Assembly (NCBI RefSeq): GCF_007679045.1
Contig: NZ_VEFS01000001.1
Coordinates: 1,435,182 to 1,499,181 of the forward strand
DNA: 64,000 nucleotides
Origin: Microbacterium sp. BH-3-3-3
Lineage (GTDB): Bacteria > Actinomycetota > Actinomycetes > Actinomycetales > Microbacteriaceae
Reading direction: 5' to 3'
Shown here piece by piece: positions 45,591-54,410 of the stretch (positions within the stretch are counted from its first letter, which is position 1; every line of letters starts with the position of its first letter). The position numbers and the translations under genes are program-made. The notes beneath the pieces are model-generated. The model made no database searches. It was given only the letters and a program-made list of their open reading frames with translations, and had not been told where the DNA came from.

Positions 45591-46352
45591 TCACGCTCCT
45601 CGCGGATCGGTGATGAAGGGGTCGTCGTGGCCCGCCAGGTAACGGCCGAGCGCCGACGGGTCGTCGAGCATGCGTCCGATGCCCGCCAGCGGCGTGCCCT
45701 GGAAGGGGTTGGTCGGCAGCAGTGAGGTGGCCTGCGCGGAGGCGGCGGAGATGGCCTCGTTGACCTCGCGCGAGATCTCGCTCGGCCCGGCGTACTCGAG
45801 CCACCGCTCGTCGAGCGTGAGGTCCACCAGCGTGCGCCCGCGCATGGTCGCGCGCACGTGCTCGGGGACGCTGGTGCCGGAGTGCGGGGCCGAGCTGCGC
45901 GCGGCGATGGTCTGCACGGTCTCGTCGATTCCGCCGACCATCGTGTCGAGCATCGCCGTCAAGCGGTTGAGCATCGCTGTGCCGTCGAGGTCGTCGCCCG
46001 CGCGCTCGAGCTCGATCTGCGCCTGGCCGACCGGGGTGTCCCCCAGCGGCGGGGTGGGGCGGTTGCGCGGAGTGGCCTGCTCGGCGGCGTCGGCGAACTG
46101 CTCGAGCCGGCGGGTCGCGAGAGTGGTCAGCACCTGCATAATCGCGGGGCCGAGCGCGTTCGGCTCGTAGGAGCGTCGCCAGCCGTCGGTCACGGTGATC
46201 GTCGGCGTGTCGGCGACGACCTCGACCTCGATGCTCCCCGAATCATCGCCGGCCGACTGCGCGGTCGCCGCGGCGGCTCCGGCTTCGAAGCGTTGTGCGT
46301 CGGCGTCGATGCCGTCGCGGAGTTCGTACAGGCGTTCCGTGTCGTCCGTCAT
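45591..46352 (-). CDS. ESX-cluster protein with YbaB/EbfC-like N-terminus
   Basis: A 253-residue cytosolic protein. The beginning reads DGIDADAQRFEAGAAAATAQ followed by GSIEVEVVADTPTITVTDGW and ALGPAIMQVL, a pattern like YbaB/EbfC-type domains found beside actinobacterial ESX genes. The remainder is helical and Ala-rich. It could bind or hold the WXG100-like proteins. GGAAGAAG lies just before ATG 46352. Confidence 0.5.
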   Translation of the reverse strand: MTDDTERLYELRDGIDADAQRFEAGAAAATAQSAGDDSGSIEVEVVADTPTITVTDGWRRSYEPNALGPAIMQVLTTLATRRLEQFADAAEQATPRNRPTPPLGDTPVGQAQIELERAGDDLDGTAMLNRLTAMLDTMVGGIDETVQTIAARSSAPHSGTSVPEHVRATMRGRTLVDLTLDERWLEYAGPSEISREVNEAISAASAQATSLLPTNPFQGTPLAGIGRMLDDPSALGRYLAGHDDPFITDPRGA

Positions 46353-46490
46353 TGCGCTTCTTCCGGGGGAAAAGAGTGGGGCGAGTACCGCGCCCCCGAC
46401 CTTAAAGGCCCGACCGGAGGCGGATCAACCCCTGGCAGGCGGCCCCGATCGTCCCCGCTCGTGAAACGCTGGATGCAAAGGGGGCCCACA

Positions 46491-47150
46491 ATGACCGACT
46501 CCACGCCTGCCGACCGCCTGCGCGCCGCCCTCGCACTGTCCGACCCGTCGGCCCGGCTGCAGACCGCGCTCGCCGCCGGCACCCGGCCCGACGACAGCTA
46601 CATCGCCGAGCTCGTCGCCCGCTGCGCCGTGGAGTCGGACTTCTTCGTGCGCGACATGCTCACGTGGGCGCTCACCCGCCATGACCCTGCGCGGGTCGTG
46701 GAGGCTCTTCTCCCCGAGGTGACCTCCGAGATCCCGCAGGCGCGGAGCCAGTCGCTGCATACGCTGTCGAAGATCGGCGACCCCGCGGCCTATGCGGCCA
46801 TCACCCCCGCCGTGCTGCGCGATCGGCACCCCGAGGTGGCGCGGGCGGCCTGGCGCACGGCATCCGGACTCGTTCCCGACGACGCGCACGAGGCCCTCGC
46901 CGACGAGCTCTCGACCCAGTTCGGCCGCGGCGACCACGACACCCAGCGCAGCCTGAGCCGCGCGTTCGCGGCAATCGGACCACGGGCCGAGTCGGCGGTC
47001 GAGCGCGCCGCGGCCTCGCCCTACGACGTGGTCAGTGCGCACGCGCGGGCGACCGCGATCGTGATGGATGATCCGGATGCCGATTTCGCCGAGGCTGCCG
47101 TCCAGGCCCGGCGTCTCGTCGCGCAGCGCGCGCTGCCGGTCGCGGAGTAG
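46491..47150 (+). CDS. HEAT-repeat protein
   Basis: A 219-residue helical-repeat protein. It has segments such as DFFVRDMLTWALTRHDPARVV, ARSQSLHTLSKIGDPAAYAAI and HPEVARAAWRTASGLVPD, i.e. four to five HEAT-like units. Such proteins act as protein-interaction scaffolds; a specific job is not clear. AAAGGGGG and ATG 46491 fix the start. Confidence 0.75.
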   Translation: MTDSTPADRLRAALALSDPSARLQTALAAGTRPDDSYIAELVARCAVESDFFVRDMLTWALTRHDPARVVEALLPEVTSEIPQARSQSLHTLSKIGDPAAYAAITPAVLRDRHPEVARAAWRTASGLVPDDAHEALADELSTQFGRGDHDTQRSLSRAFAAIGPRAESAVERAAASPYDVVSAHARATAIVMDDPDADFAEAAVQARRLVAQRALPVAE

Positions 47151-47243
47151 GCGCCAGGCGGGACGCGAGCCGGCCCAGGGCAACGCCCCCACCAGCGGCA
47201 TCGGTGCCCCGTCGACGAATTGTTGCCGCGGCCAACTTACCTC

Positions 47244-47290
47244 TTGCGCTCTCGACGCGCAGTGGCTTACCGTGATCGTCGAAGCGCTTC
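47244..47290 (+). promoter_or_regulatory. Promoter and LacI operator of the regulator gene
   Basis: TTGCGC (47244-47249) and TACCGT (47268-47273) with an 18-base spacer form a promoter. Immediately after it lies the perfect palindrome GAAGCGCTTC (47281-47290), the usual LacI/GalR-type core. It supports autoregulation of the gene at 47325. Confidence 0.6.
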
Positions 47291-47324
47291 CCGGATGCGC
47301 TTCGACAACGACGAAGGAGTCGCC

Positions 47325-48341
47325 ATGGCCAAGATCGATGAGGTCGCCCGCGTCGCGGGCGTATCGATCAGCACCGTCTCGTACGCCCTGAGCGGCAAGC
47401 GCCCGGTGTCGACGGCGACGCGTCAGCGCATCGAGCTCGCGGTGCGCGAACTGGGCTACAGCCCCAACGCCGGCGCCCGCATGCTCGCCGGAAGCCAGAC
47501 GAACATCTTCGCCCTGTCGGAGCCGCTGCGCGCCGACAGCCACGCGCCCAGCCACATGGCGTTCATGCACGCGATGACCGTGGCCGCACGTCGCCGCGAG
47601 TACGACATGCTGCTGCTCACCGATGAAGACGCCTCGGCCGGCATGAAGCGCGTCGCCGCGAGCGGCCTGGTCGACGCGGTGCTCGTGCTCGACGTGGCCC
47701 CCGACGACCCGCGTGTGGCCATCGCCCGCGCGAGCGCGACGCCGACGGTGTTCGTCGGCATCCCCGACGACCACGGCGACCTCGTGTGCGTCGACCTCGA
47801 CTTCGAGAGCGCGGCGACCCAGGCGGTCGACCGTCTGGTCGACGCCGGCCACGAGCGGATCGGTCTCATCGGCGGCTCGCGGCGGGCGTACGAGAAGTCG
47901 AACTTCCCGCCCCGCGTGCGCGACACCGTCGTGACACGGGCGGCCGAGCGGGGAGCGACGGCCACCGCCGTGGCATCCGGCGAGATCGTGACGGACCGCG
48001 CCCTCGTGCGCCAGGCGGTGCGCCGGTTCGTCGACGACGGGGTCACCGGCATCGTGCTGCACGCCCCCGAAGAGGTGGCGCAGGTCGTGCTCGTCGAACT
48101 CGAGGCCCTCGGCCGGCGCATGCCCGACGACGTCTCGATCGTGTCGGTCGGCAGCAGCTTCGACACCGACTCCCTTCCCACGCCCATCGACTCGATCCCG
48201 CTCGTGCCGCAGAGCTCGTGCGAGCGCGCCGTCGACCTGGCGATCGAGCTGGTCGCCGGCCGCCCCGTGGCATCCGGCCTGCACCTCATCTCTCCGACCT
48301 ATCTGGACCGCGGCTCCGTGGCCGTTCGTCCGCTTCCGTAA
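47325..48341 (+). CDS. LacI-family transcriptional regulator
   Basis: A 338-residue repressor. Its HTH and hinge helix are IDEVARVAGVSISTVSYAL and YSPNAGARMLAGSQT. A periplasmic-binding-like ligand domain follows (residues about 60-335; IFALSEPLRAD, GHERIGLIGGSR, PDDVSIVSVGSS). GAAGGAGT before ATG 47325 is the ribosome site. It probably represses the downstream sugar transporter operon through palindromes at 47281 and 48385. Confidence 0.93.
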   Translation: MAKIDEVARVAGVSISTVSYALSGKRPVSTATRQRIELAVRELGYSPNAGARMLAGSQTNIFALSEPLRADSHAPSHMAFMHAMTVAARRREYDMLLLTDEDASAGMKRVAASGLVDAVLVLDVAPDDPRVAIARASATPTVFVGIPDDHGDLVCVDLDFESAATQAVDRLVDAGHERIGLIGGSRRAYEKSNFPPRVRDTVVTRAAERGATATAVASGEIVTDRALVRQAVRRFVDDGVTGIVLHAPEEVAQVVLVELEALGRRMPDDVSIVSVGSSFDTDSLPTPIDSIPLVPQSSCERAVDLAIELVAGRPVASGLHLISPTYLDRGSVAVRPLP

Positions 48342-48384
48342 CCCACACCCACAACCGCATATCGCTCTTTCGCCGCCCACGATC

Positions 48385-48398
48385 GAAGCGCTTCGACC
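48385..48398. promoter_or_regulatory. LacI operator before the sugar transporter
   Basis: TCGAAGCGCTTCGA is a perfect 14-base palindrome sharing its GAAGCGCTTC core with the 47281 site. It is about 90 bases before the binding-protein start. Confidence 0.7.
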
Positions 48399-48488
48399 CT
48401 GTTTCGACCGCGCTCCGACCCGGGCGCGACACCGCCACCGCTAGCGGACACCGATGACCCAGCGGACACAGTGAAAGGAGTGCCGACG

Positions 48489-49814
48489 ATGGCACGCACC
48501 CCCTCCCACCGACGCGCGACCCGAGCCTTCGCGGCCGTCGGCTCGATCGCCGTCGCCGCCCTCACCCTCGCCGCGTGCAGCGGCGGCGGAGGAGGCGACG
48601 CCGGTTCCACCGACGGAGAAGGCAAGACCCTCACCCTCTGGCACTACGAGGGAGACGACAGCGCCATGGCGAAGGCCTGGAACGCCGCCGTGCCGATCTT
48701 CGAAGAGAAGACCGGGGCGACGGTGAAGATCGAGGAGAAGTCCTTCGAGCAGATCCAGAAGACCGCCAGCCAGGTGCTCGACACCGACGCCGCCCCCGAC
48801 CTCATGGAGTTCAACAAGGGCAACGCGACGGCCGGCTTCCTCGCCAGCACCGGCCTGATCGCCGACATCAGCGACGCCGTCACGCAGTACGGGTGGGACG
48901 CGAAGCTCGCCCCCTCGCTCCAGACCACGGCGAAGTACTCCTCCGACGGCGTCATGGGCGGCGACACCTGGTACGGCGTGCCGAACTACGGCGAATTCGT
49001 CGGCGTCTACTACAACCTCGACGCCTTCAACGCCGCGGGCTTGGAGGTGCCGACCACCTACGACGAGTTCGTGAAGGTGCTCGACGCGTTCGTCGCGAAG
49101 GGCGTCACCCCGCTCGCCGAGGCCGGCGCCGAGTACCCGCTCGGCCAGCTCTGGTACCAGCTCGCGCTGAGCAAGGCCGACCGCTCGTGGGTCGACGACT
49201 ACCAGCTGTACAAGAACCCCGTCGACTGGAACGGCTCCGAGGTCGAGTACGCCTCGAAGACGCTCTCCGACTACGTGTCCAAGGGCTACATCGCCAAGGA
49301 CGTCTCGTCGGTCAAGGCCGAAGACGCGGGTGTGTCGTTCATCAACGGCACCTCGCCCATCTTCGTCTCGGGCTCGTGGTGGTACGGCCGCTTCGCCGAG
49401 GAAGCCGGTTTCGACTGGTCGCTCGCGGCGTTCCCCGGATCGAAGCTGTCGCCGGGCTCGTCGGGCAACCTGTGGGTCGTGCCCGAGCGCTCGAAGAACA
49501 AAGACCTCGCGTACGAGTTCATCGACGTCACGATGAGCCCCGAGATCCAGGCCATCATCGGCAACTCCGGCGGAGTGCCGGTCGCGGCCGACACCGCCGA
49601 CATCACGGATGCCAAGAGCAAGCAGCTCATCGACACCTTCAACGGCGTGCTCGCCGACGACGGGCTGTCGTTCTACCCCGACTGGCCCGCGCCCGGCTTC
49701 TACGACGTGCTCGTGCAGGAGCTGCAGGGACTCGTGACCGGCAGCCAGGATGCCGCGACCACCGACGCCAACCTCGGCAAGAAGTACGACGAGGGCACGG
49801 CGGACTTCCGCTGA
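48489..49814 (+). CDS. Sugar ABC transporter substrate-binding lipoprotein
   Basis: A 441-residue family-1 solute-binding protein. It has a lipoprotein signal with lipobox LAAC at about 28-31. The mature part has LTLWHYEGDDSAMAKAWNAA, APDLMEFNKGNATAGFL, WYGVPNYGEFVGVYYNLDAF and NLWVVPERSKNKDLAYEF. GAAAGGAG before the ATG fixes the start. Ligand likely an oligosaccharide, given the downstream alpha-xylosidase. Confidence 0.92.
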   Translation: MARTPSHRRATRAFAAVGSIAVAALTLAACSGGGGGDAGSTDGEGKTLTLWHYEGDDSAMAKAWNAAVPIFEEKTGATVKIEEKSFEQIQKTASQVLDTDAAPDLMEFNKGNATAGFLASTGLIADISDAVTQYGWDAKLAPSLQTTAKYSSDGVMGGDTWYGVPNYGEFVGVYYNLDAFNAAGLEVPTTYDEFVKVLDAFVAKGVTPLAEAGAEYPLGQLWYQLALSKADRSWVDDYQLYKNPVDWNGSEVEYASKTLSDYVSKGYIAKDVSSVKAEDAGVSFINGTSPIFVSGSWWYGRFAEEAGFDWSLAAFPGSKLSPGSSGNLWVVPERSKNKDLAYEFIDVTMSPEIQAIIGNSGGVPVAADTADITDAKSKQLIDTFNGVLADDGLSFYPDWPAPGFYDVLVQELQGLVTGSQDAATTDANLGKKYDEGTADFR

Positions 49815-49821
49815 CCCCGCG

Positions 49822-49847
49822 ACGGGGCGGCCCCAGGGCCGCCCCGT
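49822..49847 (+). terminator. Intercistronic hairpin (attenuator)
   Basis: ACGGGGCGGCCC and GGGCCGCCCCGT form a 12-bp perfect stem with a two-base loop between the binding-protein and permease genes. It could partly stop transcription, giving more binding protein than membrane subunits. Confidence 0.6.
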
Positions 49848-49869
49848 CCATCCGATCTGGAGATCGCAC

Positions 49870-50832
49870 ATGGCTCTTCTGACCCGTCCGGAGCGGGTGG
49901 CCCTTCCACCCGACCAGCCGGCCATCCCGCAGCGCCGCGGGGGCACCGGCGGCTACTGGCTCTACCTGCTGCCCGGCTTCGTGCTGCTGCTGGTCATCGT
50001 GATCGTGCCGCTGGTGTGGAACGTGCTGCTCACCTTCACCAAGTGGCGCGGTGTCGGCGCCCCCGAGTTGATCGGCCTCGACAACTGGACCAAGCTGCTC
50101 GCCGACGAGGACTTCTGGACCTCGTTCGTCAACTCGGTGTGGATGGTCGTGGCCATGGTGGTCGTGCCCACCGTGGTCGGCCTGGCCGTGGCCGCCCTGC
50201 TGTTCGATGTCGTCGGCCGCAAGTTCGGCGGCAAGGTCGGCAGCTTCCTGCGCGCCACCTACTACCTGCCGCAGATCCTGCCGATCGCGGTGGCCGGCAT
50301 CGTGATCGGCTGGATCGTCCGCCCGGGAGAGACGGGGGCGCTGAACCAGATCCTCGCCGGTCTCGGACTGCCCTCGTACGACTGGCTCGGCCAGATGCCC
50401 TCGGCGCTCATCGTGCTGATGGTCGTGCTGGTGTGGGTGCAGATCGGCTACCCGGTCGTGGTGTTCATGGCCGCCCTGCAGCGCGTCGACCCCGAGCTGT
50501 ACGAGGCCGCCGAGCTCGACGGCGCCAACTGGTTCCAGCGCTTCACCGCGATCACGGTCAGCATCATCCGCCCCGAGATCTTCGTGGTCACCCTCACGTG
50601 CACGATCGCCGCCCTGAAGGTCTTCGGCCCGGTCTACGTCATCACGCAGGGCGGCCCCGCCGGTTCCACGATCGTGCCGGCCTACTACGCCTATCTGGAG
50701 TTCTTCACCAAGCGCAACGTCGGCTACGGCGCGACCATCGCGACGGTGCTGACGATTCTCGTCGTCATCGTCTCGATCGTCTTCGTGCGCGTGCAGAACT
50801 CGCTCGAACGCAAGGAAAGGGCCGGACTGTGA
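49870..50832 (+). CDS. Sugar ABC transporter permease (MalF-type)
   Basis: A 320-residue permease with six helices: YWLYLLPGFVLLLVIVIV, SVWMVVAMVVVPTVVGLA and the EAA loop (EAAELDGANWFQRFTAITV) near residues 215-233. GGAG before ATG 49870. It forms a heterodimer with the next gene product. Confidence 0.93.
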   Translation: MALLTRPERVALPPDQPAIPQRRGGTGGYWLYLLPGFVLLLVIVIVPLVWNVLLTFTKWRGVGAPELIGLDNWTKLLADEDFWTSFVNSVWMVVAMVVVPTVVGLAVAALLFDVVGRKFGGKVGSFLRATYYLPQILPIAVAGIVIGWIVRPGETGALNQILAGLGLPSYDWLGQMPSALIVLMVVLVWVQIGYPVVVFMAALQRVDPELYEAAELDGANWFQRFTAITVSIIRPEIFVVTLTCTIAALKVFGPVYVITQGGPAGSTIVPAYYAYLEFFTKRNVGYGATIATVLTILVVIVSIVFVRVQNSLERKERAGL

Positions 50833-51740
50833 CCGCGGCATCCACCCTCACCACCACCGCCGTCATCACCACCGGCGGTCGCCCGCCCCGCCGGCGCGGA
50901 GCCCGCGGGGGCATGACCCGTCGTCGCGGCGTCGACTGGCTGCTGCTCGCGCTCGTCGTGGTCGGCGCGCTGCTCGTGCTCGCGCCGTTCTACCTCGTGC
51001 TCGTCAACTCGTTCAAGTCGCCGGTCGACTACGCCACCTCGGGTCCGCTGGCCCTGCCGAGCGCTCTCGACTTCGGCGGCATCGTCGACTTCTGGAACCG
51101 CGTCGACTTCCCCCGCAAGGTGCTCAACTCGGTGCTCATCTCGGGCGTCGTGGCGGTGCTGGCCGTGGGCATCTCGATGCTCAACGCCTTCGCGATCGGC
51201 ATCGGCCGCGTCCGCGGGCGCACGGGCATCGTGCTGCTGTTCCTCATGGCCAACCTGCTGCCGCAGGAGGCCCTGCTGTACCCGCTGTACTACATGTTCA
51301 AATCGGTCGGCCTCTACGACAACCTGCTGTCGGTGATCATCGTGTTCACGGTGATCCAGGCCGCGTTCGGCACCTACCTGCTGTCGTCGGTGTACGGCAC
51401 GTTCCCCCGCGAGATCCTCGAGGCCGCGGCGATCGACGGCGCGAGCCGCTGGCAGATCCTGTGGCGCGTGGTCTTCCCGATCAGCCGACCGACCCTGTCG
51501 GTGCTGGTGATCTTCTTCTTCATCTGGACGTGGAACGAGTTCCTCATCCCGCTGACCTTCCTCGCCTCGAACGACAACCAGACGGTTCCCGTGGCGATCA
51601 GCGTGCTGCAGGGCGACCGGCTCATGGACGTCACCACGATCAGCGCGTCGGCCCTCCTGGGCATCATCCCCACGCTCATCTTCTTCCTCATCTTCCAGCG
51701 CACGCTGACACGCGGCATCACGGCAGGAGCAGTCAAGTAA
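50829..51740 (+). CDS. Sugar ABC transporter permease (MalG-type)
   Basis: A 303-residue permease: a first helix WLLLALVVVGALLVLAPFYL, SFKSP loop, GFPREILEAAAIDGASRWQI-type EAA loop (here FPREILEAAAIDGASRW), and a C-terminal TRGITAGAVK, all typical of the MalG group. GTG 50829 overlaps the previous stop (GTGA). No ATPase gene is in the operon, so a shared MsiK-type ATPase probably drives it. Confidence 0.93.
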   Translation: MTAASTLTTTAVITTGGRPPRRRGARGGMTRRRGVDWLLLALVVVGALLVLAPFYLVLVNSFKSPVDYATSGPLALPSALDFGGIVDFWNRVDFPRKVLNSVLISGVVAVLAVGISMLNAFAIGIGRVRGRTGIVLLFLMANLLPQEALLYPLYYMFKSVGLYDNLLSVIIVFTVIQAAFGTYLLSSVYGTFPREILEAAAIDGASRWQILWRVVFPISRPTLSVLVIFFFIWTWNEFLIPLTFLASNDNQTVPVAISVLQGDRLMDVTTISASALLGIIPTLIFFLIFQRTLTRGITAGAVK

Positions 51741-53971
51741 TGAAGTTCACCGATGGTTTCTGGCTCATGCGGCCGGGCGTCTCCGTCGACTACGCGGCCG
51801 AGGCCTACGACATCGAGCGGACCGACACCGCCGACGGCCCGGGCCTCACCGTGCTCGCGCCGACGCGGGTGATCGCCAAGCGCGGAGACGTGCTCAACCG
51901 CGCGGTGCTCACGGTGACGCTGTCGTCTCCGCTCGAGGGGGTCGTGCGGGTGCGCGTCGCCCATCACGACGGAGCCGGCAGCCCCCGCGGATTCGCCCTG
52001 CCGGGGGCGGTGGCGGATGCCGGCGTCCTCGCGATCGACGACTCCGGGGCCACGCTCACCACCGGTGGCCTGGTCGCCCGCGTCAGCACCGGAGCACCGT
52101 GGGACCTGTCGTTCGAGGTCGACGGACAGCGCGTCACGGGAAGCGGCATCCGTTCGCTCGGACGCGTGAGCCTCGCCGAGGGAGCCGACGTCGAGACCGG
52201 CGTGATCGGCAACGCCGGCGCCGACACGGGCGTGCCCGCGGCCCGTCACTACCTGCACGAGCAGCTCGAACTCGGCGTGGGCGAGACCGTCTACGGCCTG
52301 GGCGAGCGCTTCGGTCCGGTGGTGAAGAACGGGCAGACCGTCGACATCTGGAACGCCGACGGCGGTACCTCGAGCGAGCAGGCCTACAAGAGCGTGCCGT
52401 TCTACGTCTCATCCGGCGGCTACGGCGTGCTCGTGAACGACCCCGGCCACGTGTCGTTCGAGGTCGCGTCCGAGAACGTCGAGCGCGTGCAGTTCTCGGT
52501 CTCGGGCGAGGTGCTGGAGTACTTCGTCATCGCCGGCCCCACCCCGAAAGACGTCGTCTCGCGTTACACCGCGCTCACCGGCCGCCCGCCGGTGGTGCCC
52601 GCGTGGTCGTTCGGCACGTGGCTGACCACCTCGTTCACCACCGACTACGACGAGCAGACCGTCACGTCGTTCATCGAGGGAATGGCCGAGCGCGACCTGC
52701 CGCTGTCGGTGTTCCACTTCGACTGCTTCTGGATGCGCGAGTTCACCTGGTGCGACTTCACGTGGGACGAGCGGGTGTTCCCCGATCCGGATGCCATGCT
52801 CCAGCGCCTGCACGAGCGCGACCTGCACGTGTCGGTGTGGATCAACCCCTACATCGCCCAGCGCTCGCCGCTGTTCGACGAGGGCGTCGCGGGCGGCTAC
52901 TTCGTGCGCCGGCCCGACGGGTCGCCCTGGCAGTGGGACCTGTGGGTGCCGGGCATGGCGCTCGTCGACTTCACCAACCCCGAGGCCGTGCGCTGGTACC
53001 AGTCGTACCTGCGCCGCCTGATCGCGCAGGGCGTCGACTGCTTCAAGACCGACTTCGGCGAGCGCATCCCCACCAACGTCGTCTGGCACGACGGCACCGA
53101 CCCCGAGCGCATGCACAACCTCTACGCGCAGCTGTACAACCAGGCCGTGCACGAGGTGCTCGTCGCCGAGCGCGGCGTAGGTGAGGCCGTGCTATTCGCC
53201 CGCTCGGCGACCGCGGGCGGGCAGACCATGCCCGTGCACTGGGGCGGTGACAACTCCTCGACCTTCGCGTCGATGGCCGAGACGCTGCGCGGAGGGCTCT
53301 CGCTCGCGTGGAGCGGCTTCGCGTTCTGGAGCCACGACATCGGCGGCTTCGAGGGCACGCCCGACGCGGCGGTGTTCAAGCGGTGGATCGCCTACGGCAT
53401 GCTGTCGTCGCACAGCCGCTTCCACGGCTCCGACTCGTACCGCGTGCCGTGGGCGTTCGACGACGAGGCGGTCGAGGTCACGCGACAGTTCTCGCGGCTG
53501 AAGCTGCGGCTCATGCCGTACCTCTACGCCGCCGCGCGCGAAGCCACGGTCAGCGGGACGCCGCTGATGCGTCCGATGCTGATGGAGTTCCCCGACGATC
53601 CCGGCACCGCGCACCTCGACCGCCAGTACATGCTCGGGCCCGACCTGCTCGTGGCGCCGGTGTTCTCGGCATCCGGAGACGTCTCGTTCTACCTGCCGGC
53701 GGGGGAGTGGACCCACCTGCTGACCGGTGAGCGGGTGGTCGGCGGCGGGTGGCGCACCGAGCGGCACGGATTCGACTCGCTGCCGCTGTACGTGCGGCCC
53801 GGAGCGGTGATCCCCTGGGGTGCGCGGGAGGACCGCCCCGACTACGACTACCTCGACGGGCTGACGCTGCGGGTGTTCCCCGGCGGCTCCGGGCAGGCCG
53901 AGGTCACGGTGACCGCCCCCGACGGGCGCGCCGAGACGTTCCACGTGGATCGCGCGGAGGTCACCGAGTAG
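51740..53971 (+). CDS. yicI: Alpha-xylosidase (GH31, YicI-like)
   Basis: A 743-residue cytosolic glycoside hydrolase of family 31, cleaving terminal alpha-xylose such as isoprimeverose from xyloglucan. The catalytic nucleophile is D438 in CFKTDFGERIP, and the acid/base is D504 in HWGGDNSSTF. FHFDCFWMREFTWCDFTWD (about 326-344) is the loop that marks YicI-type xylosidases. ATG 51740 overlaps the permease stop (TAATG), so it is the last gene of the uptake operon and works on the imported product. Confidence 0.93.
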   Translation: MKFTDGFWLMRPGVSVDYAAEAYDIERTDTADGPGLTVLAPTRVIAKRGDVLNRAVLTVTLSSPLEGVVRVRVAHHDGAGSPRGFALPGAVADAGVLAIDDSGATLTTGGLVARVSTGAPWDLSFEVDGQRVTGSGIRSLGRVSLAEGADVETGVIGNAGADTGVPAARHYLHEQLELGVGETVYGLGERFGPVVKNGQTVDIWNADGGTSSEQAYKSVPFYVSSGGYGVLVNDPGHVSFEVASENVERVQFSVSGEVLEYFVIAGPTPKDVVSRYTALTGRPPVVPAWSFGTWLTTSFTTDYDEQTVTSFIEGMAERDLPLSVFHFDCFWMREFTWCDFTWDERVFPDPDAMLQRLHERDLHVSVWINPYIAQRSPLFDEGVAGGYFVRRPDGSPWQWDLWVPGMALVDFTNPEAVRWYQSYLRRLIAQGVDCFKTDFGERIPTNVVWHDGTDPERMHNLYAQLYNQAVHEVLVAERGVGEAVLFARSATAGGQTMPVHWGGDNSSTFASMAETLRGGLSLAWSGFAFWSHDIGGFEGTPDAAVFKRWIAYGMLSSHSRFHGSDSYRVPWAFDDEAVEVTRQFSRLKLRLMPYLYAAAREATVSGTPLMRPMLMEFPDDPGTAHLDRQYMLGPDLLVAPVFSASGDVSFYLPAGEWTHLLTGERVVGGGWRTERHGFDSLPLYVRPGAVIPWGAREDRPDYDYLDGLTLRVFPGGSGQAEVTVTAPDGRAETFHVDRAEVTE

Positions 53972-54004
53972 AGCGGATGCGGCGGTGGCGGGGAGCGATC
54001 CCCG

Positions 54005-54178
54005 TCAGCGCCGCTCCGGGGTGGTCGAACGCGTCGTCAGTGCGGGGCGCTGGTCCTGACCGATCCACAGGTACATGACGGCGACGACGGCGAAGATCGG
54101 CGCCAGCACGATTGCGAAGACCCGCGCGCGGCGGGCGAGCTTCACGGCCGGAATCGTGGAGGTCGAACGCGTGGCCAT
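54005..54178 (-). CDS. Small single-pass membrane protein
   Basis: A 57-residue protein: MATRSTSTIPAVKLARRARV then a hydrophobic helix (FAIVLAPIFAVVAVMYLWIG), then DQRPALTTRSTTPERR. AAAGGGAC precedes ATG 54178. Unknown function. Confidence 0.6.
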   Translation of the reverse strand: MATRSTSTIPAVKLARRARVFAIVLAPIFAVVAVMYLWIGQDQRPALTTRSTTPERR

Positions 54179-54410
54179 GTCCCTTTCCCCCCCCGGTGCC
54201 GCGCGGATCGGCGCGGAATCGTCAGGCTACCGATGGAGCCCGATTCCCGTCCACGAGAAGGGAAGTCGACGACGTCAAGCCCCGGACCTTTCAGGCATTT
54301 CTTGACACTCGACGAGTAGCTTCTCCCGGGTCGGCGTGGACTCGTGCGCCCCGCACGGGTCGTCGATCGTCGGCGCGAGAAACGACACGGAGGCGACGAC
54401 CATCAGCACC

